From assembly GCA_020723325.1 (NCBI GenBank), contig DYJD01000023.1:62001-126000 (forward strand): a DNA stretch of 64,000 nt, written 5' to 3'. Every line of letters begins with the position of its first letter. Positions within the stretch are counted from its first letter, which is position 1. Below the pieces are notes generated by a model. That model had not been told where the DNA came from. It saw nothing but the letters and a program-made list of their open reading frames with translations, and made no database searches. A program made the translations under genes and the position numbers. This DNA comes from Desulfosudis oleivorans. Its GTDB lineage: Bacteria; Desulfobacterota; Desulfobacteria; Desulfobacterales; SURF-7. Below are positions 55,316 through 64,000 of the stretch, in pieces.

Positions 55316-58300
55316 ATGAATCAACGCTGCAAAAAGTTATGGTTTTTCGTATTAGCGATTACTTTAATATCGCTTTTCTTTGGCACAAAGGGGGCACCTT
55401 CGGAATTCCAAGTGGAGAAAACAACACCTAATCCACAATTTTTTTCCGCAGTAGGAGCAGCGAGTTATAGTATACCGATAGAAGTTCCACCTGGTCGGAT
55501 TGGATTTCAGCCTGAAATTGCGCTTTTTTATAGCAGCCAAAGCAAAAATGGAATATTAGGCATTGGCTGGAATATTGAACTCGGAGCAATTGAAAGATCA
55601 ACAAAGCGAGGTGTATGTTACAAAGATTGTGGTGATAATGACATAGGTTCAACTGAGGCATTTTTTTGGAAAAATTCAGGTGGAGCAACTGAGCTTATAA
55701 AAGTCTCCACTAATACCAGCCATTCTGAATATAGAACGAGAGTTGAGGAGCATTTCACGAAATTTTTAAAATATTCCGACCATTGGGAGGCTGTTACAAG
55801 AGAAGGCATACATTATTTTTTCGGGCAGACCGGAGATTCACGGCAAGATAATCCAGATGATGCTTCAGAGGTTTTTAAATGGTGCATTGATAAAATAATG
55901 GAGCCGAATGGCAATACTATTGAGATATCCTACCGCAAAGACGATATTGACGGGCAATATAATGGGGAAATATACCCAGATAAAATAAGCTATTTAAAAA
56001 TCGGAAACGCATATCTGAACACAATTCAGTTTATTTATAAGCCGGATAGTCGGTCAGATAAAATATTATCATTCAAGCCGAATTTCAAAGTATTAACAGA
56101 CCGGTTGTTGGATTCCATTGAAATTTTTTCAGGAACAAATCGTGTATTCAAATACAAATTTGAATATTTCATAGATAATACTAGTAATCCAAAAAGATTG
56201 GAATTCGTTACGCAATTTGGATCAGTAGATGCCAACTCAAAGCCTCCGATAACATTTGATTATTATACAGAAACTGGATTCGAAGAGACAGAAATACAGG
56301 CACCTGAAGATGTAAATGTAGTTAGTAATGCATATGCGGGATTTGCAGATTTCAATGGAGATCAACTATCAGATCTATGGTATATTCCTAGAAATCCTGA
56401 AAATGCTAATAATCCTTCAAGAAAAATCAAAGTGATGACTTCAAATGGACAAAATTTGAATCCAAGCGAAGTGTGGTCAGAATACAGCGACTGGGAGGAT
56501 GGAAAGAGTTGGAAGGGATTTATTGATCTAAACGGCGATGGTAAAGCTGATCATTGGTATTTAAAGCCAGACGGCAGAAGGATAAAAGTCAAAATATCTA
56601 AAGGAGAAGCACCATTCTCAATAGAGGAGGACTGGTTCGGTTGGGGAGAAACTGATGCATGGTATGGAGATCGGTGGGGTGGGGATCCTAAAGATAGTCT
56701 GGGTGGTATGATTCTAGTCCCTATGAGTATGGGTGTAGTTGATTTCATGGGCAATGGGCGGGGGGCTTTTTGGTTTAAACGAACTAAATATTCAGAAAAT
56801 TATCCATTATCTCATGAGTTATATAGAGTAGAATCTGGCAGGAGATCAGATGATTCATATAGCTTCAATTTGTGGAAAGAACCTGTTCAGGAATTATGTG
56901 CCCGTTGCGATTTTTTAATAGGTCATGGGGATTTTAATGGTGATGGATACCAAGATTTATGGTCTATATGGGGCAGAACCCACCGCAGCTGTCATCATTG
57001 TTTTTTATATAATCTTGTAAATGAAGATAACCCAGAGGATTTTTTAGTCTATTTGACTGATAAAAATGGTTTTCGTCCAATGAAAAAGTTTAGTGATGTG
57101 GCGTGGGGGGGGTTGACGAGCCAAGAACTAGCTATAAGAATAGGGTCTGCTGATTTTAATGGCGATGGGAAAGACGATCTTTGGTTTCGAGAAGGGCAGA
57201 AGGGAGATATTATAAAAATTGCTTTGTCAAATGGAAATACCTTTGAAAATTTTGGTATATGGTACCAAGGTCTAGATGTTGAGACCGATTTTATAGGATT
57301 TGCCGATTTTAATGGTGATGGAAAAGCCGACTTGTATAATGTAAGAGTCAATAAAAATGATGAAAACGCAAGGAATTTACGAATAATCCTATCCAACGGA
57401 GTTGATGGCTTTACAGAAGTATGGGATAGACAAGTTGACGCTCCTTTTAATAAGCCTAATACAACAGGATGGGGGCTTGAAGATGATACATATCGGTGGC
57501 TTGCAGATCTGAATGGAGATGGCAAAGCCGATTTTTATTACATCCCAGCAAATACCAGGTCACTTCGAATTCTTTTGTCAAAAAAGAGCCCTCACTATTA
57601 TTTAAAAAGTATCATTAATGGAAATGGAGGTAAAATAGAATATACTTATAAACCCTCTTCCGGCACGACTAAAAAGCATGAATACATGCCGTTTGTCCTT
57701 CACACAGTTGATACGATAACAGTGAGTGACGGTGTTAATTCACCCGATGTTACTACATTGGATTTTGATGAGGGTAATTACAATACAAAGGAAAACGAAT
57801 TTTGGGGTTTCGGAAAAGTATCAATAACAAATCCAGATAATACGAAAATTATAAAAAAAATCCATGTAAGCGATGAATATTTGAAAGGCAAGATAGCAAA
57901 TGAGAAATTTTACTCAGATGCGTCAGAAACAAAACTATTGAAAGAAGAGATATACAATTGGAGTATAGAAATAACAAGAAGCGTACCCGAAAATATTTAC
58001 CCTGATAAAAAGAATTTTCTATCACTTGATAGTAGAAGCACTATAATTTATCCAAAAGATGCGACAGAGAAAGAATATTCGGTAGATGTGAATTATCAAT
58101 ATCACGGGAGTGATGAACGTTACGAGAACTATAAAGCCGGCTTACTGAAGAAAAAAATAAATTCTGGTAGCAGTTTTTTAAGTGGTGGGGATACAAAAAT
58201 AACGACCGTATATGATTATGAAAATAAGAAGGCTGGTGAAAGTAATAATCAGCTATGGAGGAAGAAATCTGAAGAGATATATGGAAATATTACCGGCCTT

Positions 58301-61300
58301 TGCAGGAAAACTGAATATACTTACTATAGTAATGGAAACCTGGAACATACTTACCGCCGTCATTTGACTGATTCTACTAAGGACATAGATGAGTATAGGG
58401 AATATTACTTAAGTGGCAATCTGGAATCGATCCGGGATGGGGAAAACAACACAACCACTTATTTTTATGATGATAATGATGTATTTGTTGATCGAATTGA
58501 CTATCCTTCGACGACAAATGTATTAGACGGGAGGGTAACTAGTCATATTGTGACTTTTCCAGAATATGACTACCGCTTTGGAAAAGTAAAGAAGAAAATT
58601 GATGAAAACAATATAGTTACAACATATGTATATGATGATTTTGGAAGACTAAAGTCGACCCAGGCGAATAATTCAGCCGGCGCTCTTGTATCAAAAGAAG
58701 AGAATGAATATTATGATACAATATTTCCGCGCTTGGTCTACAATAAAATTTATGAATCGACAGACCATTGGAAAGTGAACTATCAATTTTTCGATGGGCT
58801 TAATCGTTCAATAGAGACCATCACCGAAGGGGCAATACCAGACCAAACTATTGTCACCAAAACAAAATATGATAATATGGGCCGTGTCTTTAGAGTAGAT
58901 GGTCCTTTCTTCGGTTACCAATTCCAATATAACCAAAATATACCTGCCGGGAGTCATTACCAGGAAACACTTTACGATGAGCTTGGCAGGCCTAAAACCA
59001 TTACTACTCCTCTTAACTCCATCTACACCGATCCAGCCCAAAGCTTCGCGATAACTTCATACACGTATAACGGATTCAAGACTACCATTAAAGACCCGGA
59101 TAACAAATATACAGTTCAATTAAAGGATTTTTTAGGGCGCATTTACGAAGTACAGCCGGCTGAAACACATATTACCAAATATGAATACAATGCCGCCGGT
59201 GATCTCACTGCCATTGAGAATTCCATGGGCAATCGCACGATAATTACCTACGATGGTTTGGGGCGCAAAACTCATTTAACTGATCTGGATATGGGGGGAT
59301 GGGGCTACGACTACGATAAGAATAATAATCTAATAGAAATAAGAGATAATAACACGCAAAAAACTACGCTTAGTTACGATGAATTGAATCGAATTACCCA
59401 AAAGATATATTCCCCCAATTCCACTCCGACGGCCTCATATACATATGATGATAGTTTATTGGGCAAGGGACGGCTGTATCAAAGCACAAATGGAAATGTG
59501 ACTACCACCTATGACCAATATGATGAATTGGGGCGTGTAAAGTCGGTAACCAAAGCCATCAATTCAAGCAAATACTCATCTTATTACGAATACAGCTTTG
59601 ATGGTAAAATAAAGACAATTACCTATCCAGATCCATTGAACAGTCCGACTTTCAGAGGGGATGCCGTATCCTATTCTTATTTTCCAGGAACGGATCTGAT
59701 ACAGGATGTCAAAGGCTTTAATATTACAATCGCCCATTTTTCCAATTATAATCCAACCGGAAAAATCGGTTTTATAGAGTTCGCTAAAAACCAGAACGGT
59801 AGTTGTTCATCGTCTCAATCTTATGGCTATGATAATTTGTCCGGAAGACTGGTTGAATATTCCAGCAGTAATGGCAATCTTCAAAATCGGAAATACAAGT
59901 ACTCTCCAGCCGGAGATGTTCGTGAAATAAACGACATCAAAAATAATGTGACTTATCAAACTTATCAATATGCTTATGATGATTTTCACCAGCTCAAGAG
60001 TGAGACGCAAACCGGCGGGGCTGATTCAACCGGCGAAATGTATTCAATGGATTATGCTTACAATGGAAGTAAATTGCATGCGCCAAGCAAGGTTAGTTTA
60101 ACCCGAGCGGGCAATACTTATGATTATAACTTCCAGTATGATGGAAACGGCAATATGACTTCGAGCTGGGATTTTTCAAATCCCACCAGCCCTGCTGCTA
60201 GAGGAACAACCGCAACTCCCATAGTATGGAATGCCGATAACAAGCCTATTCGTATCCCTCATCTTTCAGGTGAAACCAGAATCACCTATGATGCTGATGG
60301 TGACCGCGCAATCAAAGAATCCAATGGACAGATTATTCACTATGCCGGCGATCATTATGAATACAACGTAGGAACCCTTACGGACATGCAATATATATTC
60401 GCCGGTAACCTTCGAATCGCCCTAGTGAAAGGCAATAATAGTAGCAGTGACATCTATTTCTTCCACAAAGACCACCTCGGCAGCACCACCGTCCTCGCCA
60501 AATCCAACGGCCAAGCCGAAGGCACACAGTCCGACTACCTACCCTACGGTCAAGACCGAAACACAGACGGCCAAAATGTAACCAGCTACAAATTTACAGA
60601 CCAGGAGCAAGATGCTTCCGCAGGGCTGTACAATTACAATGCAAGGTTATATGATCCAGGTTTAGGAATATTTATTAGCCCAGATAGCCTTATTCCTGAC
60701 CCTAAAGATCCGTTATCCTTGAATAGATATTCATATTGTTTAAATAATCCACTTGTATATCGTGATCCAACTGGGCATTCTGCAGCACCACTAATATGGC
60801 TTCTTGGAGCTGCTGGGGCAACTTTTATGCAGTGGTTTACAGCTCCTGATATTTCAAATAATCCAGAGACTAAGAATGAACCTCTGCAAAGTACTTCTTC
60901 TCTTGAGATAGGTTCGGCTTACCTTGCTGGGGCTGGAGGGGTGCTTTCATTTGCTACTTTGGGACCAAGAGCTGCAGCAAAGGAATTGGTAAAAGACACA
61001 ATAGAAGATAAGATCGATGATATGCTTGGTGTTCCAGGTCTTTCAAGCTTGGGAAAAGCCTCAAAGAGCGTAGACGATATCCTTGGCAAATTAAATGTAG
61101 ATGATATTGCTGCAATCAATAAGCGTTTTAGTGATGGTGTTACGATGCACGGGAAGGATATTTCAACCGTTCTTCATAACGCCTCCTATCGTGAAGGGGC
61201 AGTCAACCAAGCCGCTTCAGTAATTAGGGATATTGCAGGCGGTCACCTCTTTAATAATGGTAATAAACGAACTGCTCAGGCATTGGTTGAATCTCTAAAC

Positions 61301-61405
61301 TTGAAAGGTGTTTCTTCCAGCCAAATTAGGAATGTAATTGATCAAGTTGGAAAAGGAACTCTTAAAGACGTTGACGATATTGCACGAGCATTAGGGGGGA
61401 ATTAA
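55316..61405 (+). CDS. Secreted SpvB/FG-GAP/RHS protein with C-terminal Doc-type Fic domain, locus B
   Basis: 2029 residues. Signal peptide MNQRCKKLWFFVLAITLISL, an SpvB-like domain (YSIPIEVPPGRIGFQPEIAL), several FG-GAP/VCBS loops (DLNGDGKADHW, DFNGDGYQDLW, DFNGDGKDDLW, DLNGDGKADFY), YD repeats, and the RHS core DHLGSTTVLA...YNARLYDPGLGIFISPD...NNPLVYRDPTG (to about 1822). The variable tip (about 205 residues) contains GGHLFNNGNKRTAQALVES, which fits HxFx[ND][AG]NKR of Doc-type Fic proteins, where Lys replaces the Gly of AMPylating Fic. Doc of phage P1 phosphorylates EF-Tu. The SpvB/RHS body diverges from locus A more than the LamG gene does. AT-rich. Confidence 0.88.
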   Translation: MNQRCKKLWFFVLAITLISLFFGTKGAPSEFQVEKTTPNPQFFSAVGAASYSIPIEVPPGRIGFQPEIALFYSSQSKNGILGIGWNIELGAIERSTKRGVCYKDCGDNDIGSTEAFFWKNSGGATELIKVSTNTSHSEYRTRVEEHFTKFLKYSDHWEAVTREGIHYFFGQTGDSRQDNPDDASEVFKWCIDKIMEPNGNTIEISYRKDDIDGQYNGEIYPDKISYLKIGNAYLNTIQFIYKPDSRSDKILSFKPNFKVLTDRLLDSIEIFSGTNRVFKYKFEYFIDNTSNPKRLEFVTQFGSVDANSKPPITFDYYTETGFEETEIQAPEDVNVVSNAYAGFADFNGDQLSDLWYIPRNPENANNPSRKIKVMTSNGQNLNPSEVWSEYSDWEDGKSWKGFIDLNGDGKADHWYLKPDGRRIKVKISKGEAPFSIEEDWFGWGETDAWYGDRWGGDPKDSLGGMILVPMSMGVVDFMGNGRGAFWFKRTKYSENYPLSHELYRVESGRRSDDSYSFNLWKEPVQELCARCDFLIGHGDFNGDGYQDLWSIWGRTHRSCHHCFLYNLVNEDNPEDFLVYLTDKNGFRPMKKFSDVAWGGLTSQELAIRIGSADFNGDGKDDLWFREGQKGDIIKIALSNGNTFENFGIWYQGLDVETDFIGFADFNGDGKADLYNVRVNKNDENARNLRIILSNGVDGFTEVWDRQVDAPFNKPNTTGWGLEDDTYRWLADLNGDGKADFYYIPANTRSLRILLSKKSPHYYLKSIINGNGGKIEYTYKPSSGTTKKHEYMPFVLHTVDTITVSDGVNSPDVTTLDFDEGNYNTKENEFWGFGKVSITNPDNTKIIKKIHVSDEYLKGKIANEKFYSDASETKLLKEEIYNWSIEITRSVPENIYPDKKNFLSLDSRSTIIYPKDATEKEYSVDVNYQYHGSDERYENYKAGLLKKKINSGSSFLSGGDTKITTVYDYENKKAGESNNQLWRKKSEEIYGNITGLCRKTEYTYYSNGNLEHTYRRHLTDSTKDIDEYREYYLSGNLESIRDGENNTTTYFYDDNDVFVDRIDYPSTTNVLDGRVTSHIVTFPEYDYRFGKVKKKIDENNIVTTYVYDDFGRLKSTQANNSAGALVSKEENEYYDTIFPRLVYNKIYESTDHWKVNYQFFDGLNRSIETITEGAIPDQTIVTKTKYDNMGRVFRVDGPFFGYQFQYNQNIPAGSHYQETLYDELGRPKTITTPLNSIYTDPAQSFAITSYTYNGFKTTIKDPDNKYTVQLKDFLGRIYEVQPAETHITKYEYNAAGDLTAIENSMGNRTIITYDGLGRKTHLTDLDMGGWGYDYDKNNNLIEIRDNNTQKTTLSYDELNRITQKIYSPNSTPTASYTYDDSLLGKGRLYQSTNGNVTTTYDQYDELGRVKSVTKAINSSKYSSYYEYSFDGKIKTITYPDPLNSPTFRGDAVSYSYFPGTDLIQDVKGFNITIAHFSNYNPTGKIGFIEFAKNQNGSCSSSQSYGYDNLSGRLVEYSSSNGNLQNRKYKYSPAGDVREINDIKNNVTYQTYQYAYDDFHQLKSETQTGGADSTGEMYSMDYAYNGSKLHAPSKVSLTRAGNTYDYNFQYDGNGNMTSSWDFSNPTSPAARGTTATPIVWNADNKPIRIPHLSGETRITYDADGDRAIKESNGQIIHYAGDHYEYNVGTLTDMQYIFAGNLRIALVKGNNSSSDIYFFHKDHLGSTTVLAKSNGQAEGTQSDYLPYGQDRNTDGQNVTSYKFTDQEQDASAGLYNYNARLYDPGLGIFISPDSLIPDPKDPLSLNRYSYCLNNPLVYRDPTGHSAAPLIWLLGAAGATFMQWFTAPDISNNPETKNEPLQSTSSLEIGSAYLAGAGGVLSFATLGPRAAAKELVKDTIEDKIDDMLGVPGLSSLGKASKSVDDILGKLNVDDIAAINKRFSDGVTMHGKDISTVLHNASYREGAVNQAASVIRDIAGGHLFNNGNKRTAQALVESLNLKGVSSSQIRNVIDQVGKGTLKDVDDIARALGGN

Positions 61406-61406
61406 A

Positions 61407-61676
61407 TTGGAAACTGTTGAAGAAATCGCCCAGAAGTTAAGGATTGATGCCATCGAAGAAAGGTATTGGAACTTTGCTCTTCCCCTCATACTCAAGGTGC
61501 AAAGTGAAGGAGCATCGTTTTTCATTAAAGCCGATGGTGGAAGAGAGTCGGACATCTTTACCATAATGATTGAGGGCGGCCCGTTGAGTGGTGACTATTT
61601 AAGATGTGAAACCAGTAGCCTACAGGACGGATTGAACGAGATTTTATCTGACTATTCTAAACGATTTTGGAGTTAG
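61407..61676 (+). CDS. Candidate immunity protein of the Doc-type RHS tip
   Basis: 89 residues from a TTG two bases after the RHS stop, with a GGGGGGA ribosome site inside the RHS end; no nearer ATG is available. Small, acidic, cytoplasmic, no signal: METVEEIAQKLRIDAIEERY then GASFFIKADGGRESDIFTIM. No named family recognised. Position and likely translational coupling are those of an immunity gene; a cytoplasmic protein fits a toxin with a cytoplasmic target such as EF-Tu. Confidence 0.6.
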   Translation: METVEEIAQKLRIDAIEERYWNFALPLILKVQSEGASFFIKADGGRESDIFTIMIEGGPLSGDYLRCETSSLQDGLNEILSDYSKRFWS

Positions 61677-61714
61677 AAGCTGTTTAGGCTTCCTTTTCTT
61701 GGGAAGAAGTTAAT

Positions 61715-62035
61715 ATGAAAGTGTTTTTAGATGATGAAAGAAGTCCTCCAGAAGGATGGCTTTTAGTCAGATGGCCAGAAGAGGCTATCGCATTATTGAA
61801 AACTGGAAAAGTCCTTGAAATTAGCCTTGATCATGATTTAGGTGATGATGAACATGGGACAGGAAACGACGTAATTCATTGGATAGAAGAACAAGTCTTT
61901 AACGAGGGGTTTAGACCACCCAAAATAACTGTTCATTCAGCTAATTCTTCAGCAAGGCAAAAGATGGAGGCTGGAATAAAGAGCATTTACAGGTATTATC
62001 ATACCAGAATTGAGTCAGGGAAAAATAAATTATGA
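61715..62035 (+). CDS. cREC-type (cyclic-phosphate processing receiver-like) protein
   Basis: 106 residues. KVFLDDERSPPEGWLLVRWP, ISLDHDLGDDEHGTGNDVI and ITVHSANSSARQKMEAGI match the small cREC family, a receiver-like fold with an Asp-rich site named for predicted cyclic-phosphate processing. Families of this kind appear in conflict-system and toxin-immunity neighbourhoods. GAAGAAG-type ribosome site. It may be a second immunity gene or an unrelated passenger between the RHS locus and the RAYT copies. Confidence 0.75.
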   Translation: MKVFLDDERSPPEGWLLVRWPEEAIALLKTGKVLEISLDHDLGDDEHGTGNDVIHWIEEQVFNEGFRPPKITVHSANSSARQKMEAGIKSIYRYYHTRIESGKNKL

Positions 62036-62171
62036 ACATCATCTAATCTAATACCAAACAAATCAAACAAATATAAAAGGCAGCCCTCCCACCCATCTTT
62101 TCCCCGCTGTCAGCAGGGTCATTTCAATATCGCCTTACTCGCTGTAAAGCTTTAATAAAATTGCACAAGAG

Positions 62172-62373
62172 AAAACAGGGACAGGTAATTTTTTATTGAC
62201 ATTTGCTCCATCACCGGTTATGTTTCTTTCAGTTTGTTGCAACCCGGTGCATCAAAAGAGAGGACCCTATGCCACGCATCGCCCGTATGATCGTCCATGA
62301 CCAAAAAACAGTTTATCATGTGATCTCCCGCACCGCCCTGGATGGGTTTCCCCTGGGAGACTTCAGAAAATAG
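62172..62373 (+). pseudogene. RAYT copy 4, cut after 34 codons
   Basis: Full leader with promoter (TTGACA 62196-62201, TATGTT 62219-62224) and an ATG at 62269. The reading frame matches RAYT to GFPLGDF, then meets RK and TAG (62371-62373), which is already the start of the next copy's leader. A tandem insertion or recombination of copy 5 into copy 4. Confidence 0.9.
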
Positions 62374-62390
62374 GGACAGGTAACTTTTTA

Positions 62391-62419
62391 TTGACATTTG
62401 CTCCATCACAGGTTATGTT
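62391..62419 (+). promoter_or_regulatory. Promoter of RAYT copy 5
   Basis: TTGACA (62391-62396), 17 bp, TATGTT (62414-62419), identical in layout to 37088-37116. Confidence 0.6.
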
Positions 62420-62463
62420 TTTTTCAGTTTGTAGCAACTCGGTGCATCAAAAGAGAGGACCCT

Positions 62464-63384
62464 ATGCCACGCATCGCCCGCATGATCGTTCATGACCAAA
62501 AAACGGTTTATCATGTGATCTCCCGCACCGCCCTGGATGGGTTTCCCCTGGGAGACTTTGAAAAGGAACACTTGGTTGAATTGATTAAAAACTTGGGCAA
62601 ACAGTATTTTGCCGAGATTCTGGGCTTTTGTGTCATGGGAAATCATTTTCACCTCCTGATCCGGATGTTCCCGGACCATCATTTTTCCGATGATGATCTC
62701 CGCAAACGATATCAAGCGGTATTTCCGGGCCGGGAATTGCATGACGGGCAGATTCCTCATTTCCGCAACAAATGGTCGGACTTGTCGGAATTCATGAAGG
62801 ATTTTAAACAGCGTTTTTCCTGCTTTTATAACAGACGGCATCATCGACGGGGGTTCTTCTGGGGGGACCGGTATAAAAGCGTAATTGTGGAAAACGGCGA
62901 AACCCTGATAAACTGCTTGGCCTATATCGATTTGAATCCGTTACGGGCCGGGCTGGTAAAAAGGCCCGAAGAATACCGCTGGTGCTCTTTGGCCTATCAT
63001 ATCCAGACCGGCAATAAGGATGGATTTTTATCCCTGGATTTTGGCTTGGTGGAATTCGGTGAAAAAAAAGCGGATGAACGACTGCGGTACTACCGGCGGT
63101 ATTTGTATGAGGCCGGTGGTCTTGAAAAACCCGGTAAGAAGGGAACAATCCGTCGCGATATTGTCGAGCAGGAACGGGAAAGGGATTTTAAATTGGCTCG
63201 CATGCAGCGCTTTCTATACCGCACCCGCTATTTTACAGATGCGGGGGTGATCGGTTCCAAGGAATTTGTGGGCGTTCATTATCAGCGCTTCAAGAATCTT
63301 TTTATCAGTAAGAAGGAGAAGAAGCCTTTGCCGATAAAAGGGCTATCCTTTTACTCACTCAAGCAATTTTCGGAACGAGGATGA
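62464..63384 (+). CDS. REP-associated tyrosine transposase (RAYT), copy 5
   Basis: 306 residues, intact, differing from copy 1 by a handful of residues (for example DGQIPHF for [15 protein letters not shown] for PRPVSGLS). HUH motif in [10 protein letters not shown], tyrosine in [10 protein letters not shown]. The last 34 bp overlap, on the other strand, the end of hepT. Closes locus B on the right as copy 1 closes locus A. Confidence 0.92.
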   Translation: MPRIARMIVHDQKTVYHVISRTALDGFPLGDFEKEHLVELIKNLGKQYFAEILGFCVMGNHFHLLIRMFPDHHFSDDDLRKRYQAVFPGRELHDGQIPHFRNKWSDLSEFMKDFKQRFSCFYNRRHHRRGFFWGDRYKSVIVENGETLINCLAYIDLNPLRAGLVKRPEEYRWCSLAYHIQTGNKDGFLSLDFGLVEFGEKKADERLRYYRRYLYEAGGLEKPGKKGTIRRDIVEQERERDFKLARMQRFLYRTRYFTDAGVIGSKEFVGVHYQRFKNLFISKKEKKPLPIKGLSFYSLKQFSERG

Positions 63385-63722
63385 GGCTCATTCTCTATAA
63401 GCGATTGGAATTTCGCTCGCAGGTCAGGCAGTTTTGTCGTCGCAACATCCCAGACAATAGTATAGTCGACACCAAAGTAATCATGAATAAGCCTGTCTCG
63501 CATTCCAGAAATTTTTCGCCACTCAATATCCGGTCGTCTTGCTTTGACATCATCGGGTAGTTTTTTCGAAGCCTCGCCAATGATCTCGATGCTTCGAACG
63601 AATGCTCTTTTTAATGTGGCATCTTTGATAAAGGCGTTAAAATTCCGATCTGAAATTTGAGTGAGAATATAGTCGATCTCGTCCAGAATATGACGGATAT
63701 ACTCATGCGGCGATACGGACAT
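63351..63722 (-). CDS. hepT: HepT-like toxin (DUF86)
   Basis: 123 residues from the ATG at 63722. The helical HEPN fold carries RDRLIHDY, which matches the RX4HXY RNase/modification motif. Paired with MntA, whose gene overlaps by 20 bp upstream. MntA is known to AMPylate the motif tyrosine and silence HepT. The last dozen or so residues ([11 protein letters not shown]) are encoded by the RAYT end, so the natural C-terminus was probably replaced when the RAYT arrived; the core domain looks whole. Confidence 0.9.
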   Translation of the reverse strand: MSVSPHEYIRHILDEIDYILTQISDRNFNAFIKDATLKRAFVRSIEIIGEASKKLPDDVKARRPDIEWRKISGMRDRLIHDYFGVDYTIVWDVATTKLPDLRAKFQSLIENEPHPRSENCLSE

Positions 63723-64000
63723 GCTCCATTTCCCGTAGAATATGTGGCCCAATATATGGACTGAGTGCCTCAGGGGTAACCAATTCGACTTTACGCCCCA
63801 GGAGATCTTCAAGCAGGAAAGAGACCTCCATAAAATTGTCGAAGGTATGCTTTTCGGGGATGAATTCCACCAATATATCAACGTCGCTCAATGAGGTCTG
63901 TTCATCTCGAACAAATGAACCAAATAGTCCAATATTCCTGACCCCAAAAAATGCAAGCCGTTCTTTTGCCTCTATGATTCGCCGAACGATAGCCTCTTTG
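63703..64000 (-). CDS. mntA: MntA-like minimal nucleotidyltransferase antitoxin, partial
   Basis: About 99 residues visible; the N-terminus lies beyond the right edge. [20 protein letters not shown] fits the GSX10DXD signature of MNT nucleotidyltransferases, followed by [13 protein letters not shown] and a [17 protein letters not shown] end typical of the family. It would AMPylate HepT's tyrosine in the adjacent gene. Stop codon at 63703-63705 lies inside hepT. Confidence 0.93.
   Translation of the reverse strand, partial: KEAIVRRIIEAKERLAFFGVRNIGLFGSFVRDEQTSLSDVDILVEFIPEKHTFDNFMEVSFLLEDLLGRKVELVTPEALSPYIGPHILREMEHVRIAA

Overview
The window looks like chromosome of a dissimilatory sulfate-reducing member of the Desulfobacterota (Desulfobacterales-like). 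The basis is a dsrA-dsrB-dsrD-dsrN (cbiA-type) cluster, a four-haem class III cytochrome c, a long-form Pta with AckA, and deltaproteobacterial gene families. Taxonomy is inferred from gene content only.

Positions 1-8604 are mostly on the minus strand. They hold a TetR regulator with a downstream SDR-type epimerase and two matching operator-like palindromes, a decayed mobile-element remnant, an outer-membrane-protein/chemoreceptor/HEAT-repeat/CPBP-protease operon behind a clear sigma70 promoter, and an acetyl-CoA hydrolase/transferase fused to a GNAT domain. Positions 8863-15348 hold a DRE-TIM (homocitrate/isopropylmalate synthase-like) enzyme, ackA-pta, a radical SAM protein and a second beta-barrel protein. 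Two kinds of inverted repeat lie between these genes: TCG-periodic hexamer palindromes and AATTCGAA-type elements of about 175 bp. Positions 15811-22778 are the sulfite-reduction region: a TPR protein and an uncharacterised kinase-like protein, then a promoter, a structured leader, dsrA, dsrB, an intrinsic-terminator-like hairpin, dsrD, cbiA/dsrN and a convergent tetrahaem cytochrome.

Positions 23066-38650 and 48344-62035 are two related accessory loci. Each starts with the same 428-bp leader and carries a very large secreted LamG/FN3/PKD protein, followed by a roughly 2000-residue secreted SpvB/FG-GAP/RHS protein (fused BC-type toxin architecture) with its own C-terminal domain and a candidate immunity gene. 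Locus A also has a Cys-rich secreted protein, a 45-residue small protein, an S26 signal peptidase and a thioredoxin-fold protein in front. Locus B's RHS protein ends in a Doc-type Fic domain. The two LamG genes share a 1721-bp tract I read as identical inside otherwise diverged genes, which suggests recent gene conversion. Both LamG proteins end in a single YD (RHS-type) repeat directly upstream of the RHS gene. The RHS genes are AT-rich, unlike the chromosome around them.

Between the loci (39023-47708) lie an HDOD/cNMP protein and a TetR-controlled cluster of one aldehyde dehydrogenase and three CrtI-like FAD oxidoreductases, with two tandem perfect operator palindromes. REP-associated tyrosine transposase (RAYT) copies, whole, decayed or leader-only, mark the edges of the accessory loci. 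The right edge holds a MntA-HepT pair whose HepT tail is overlapped by a RAYT copy.
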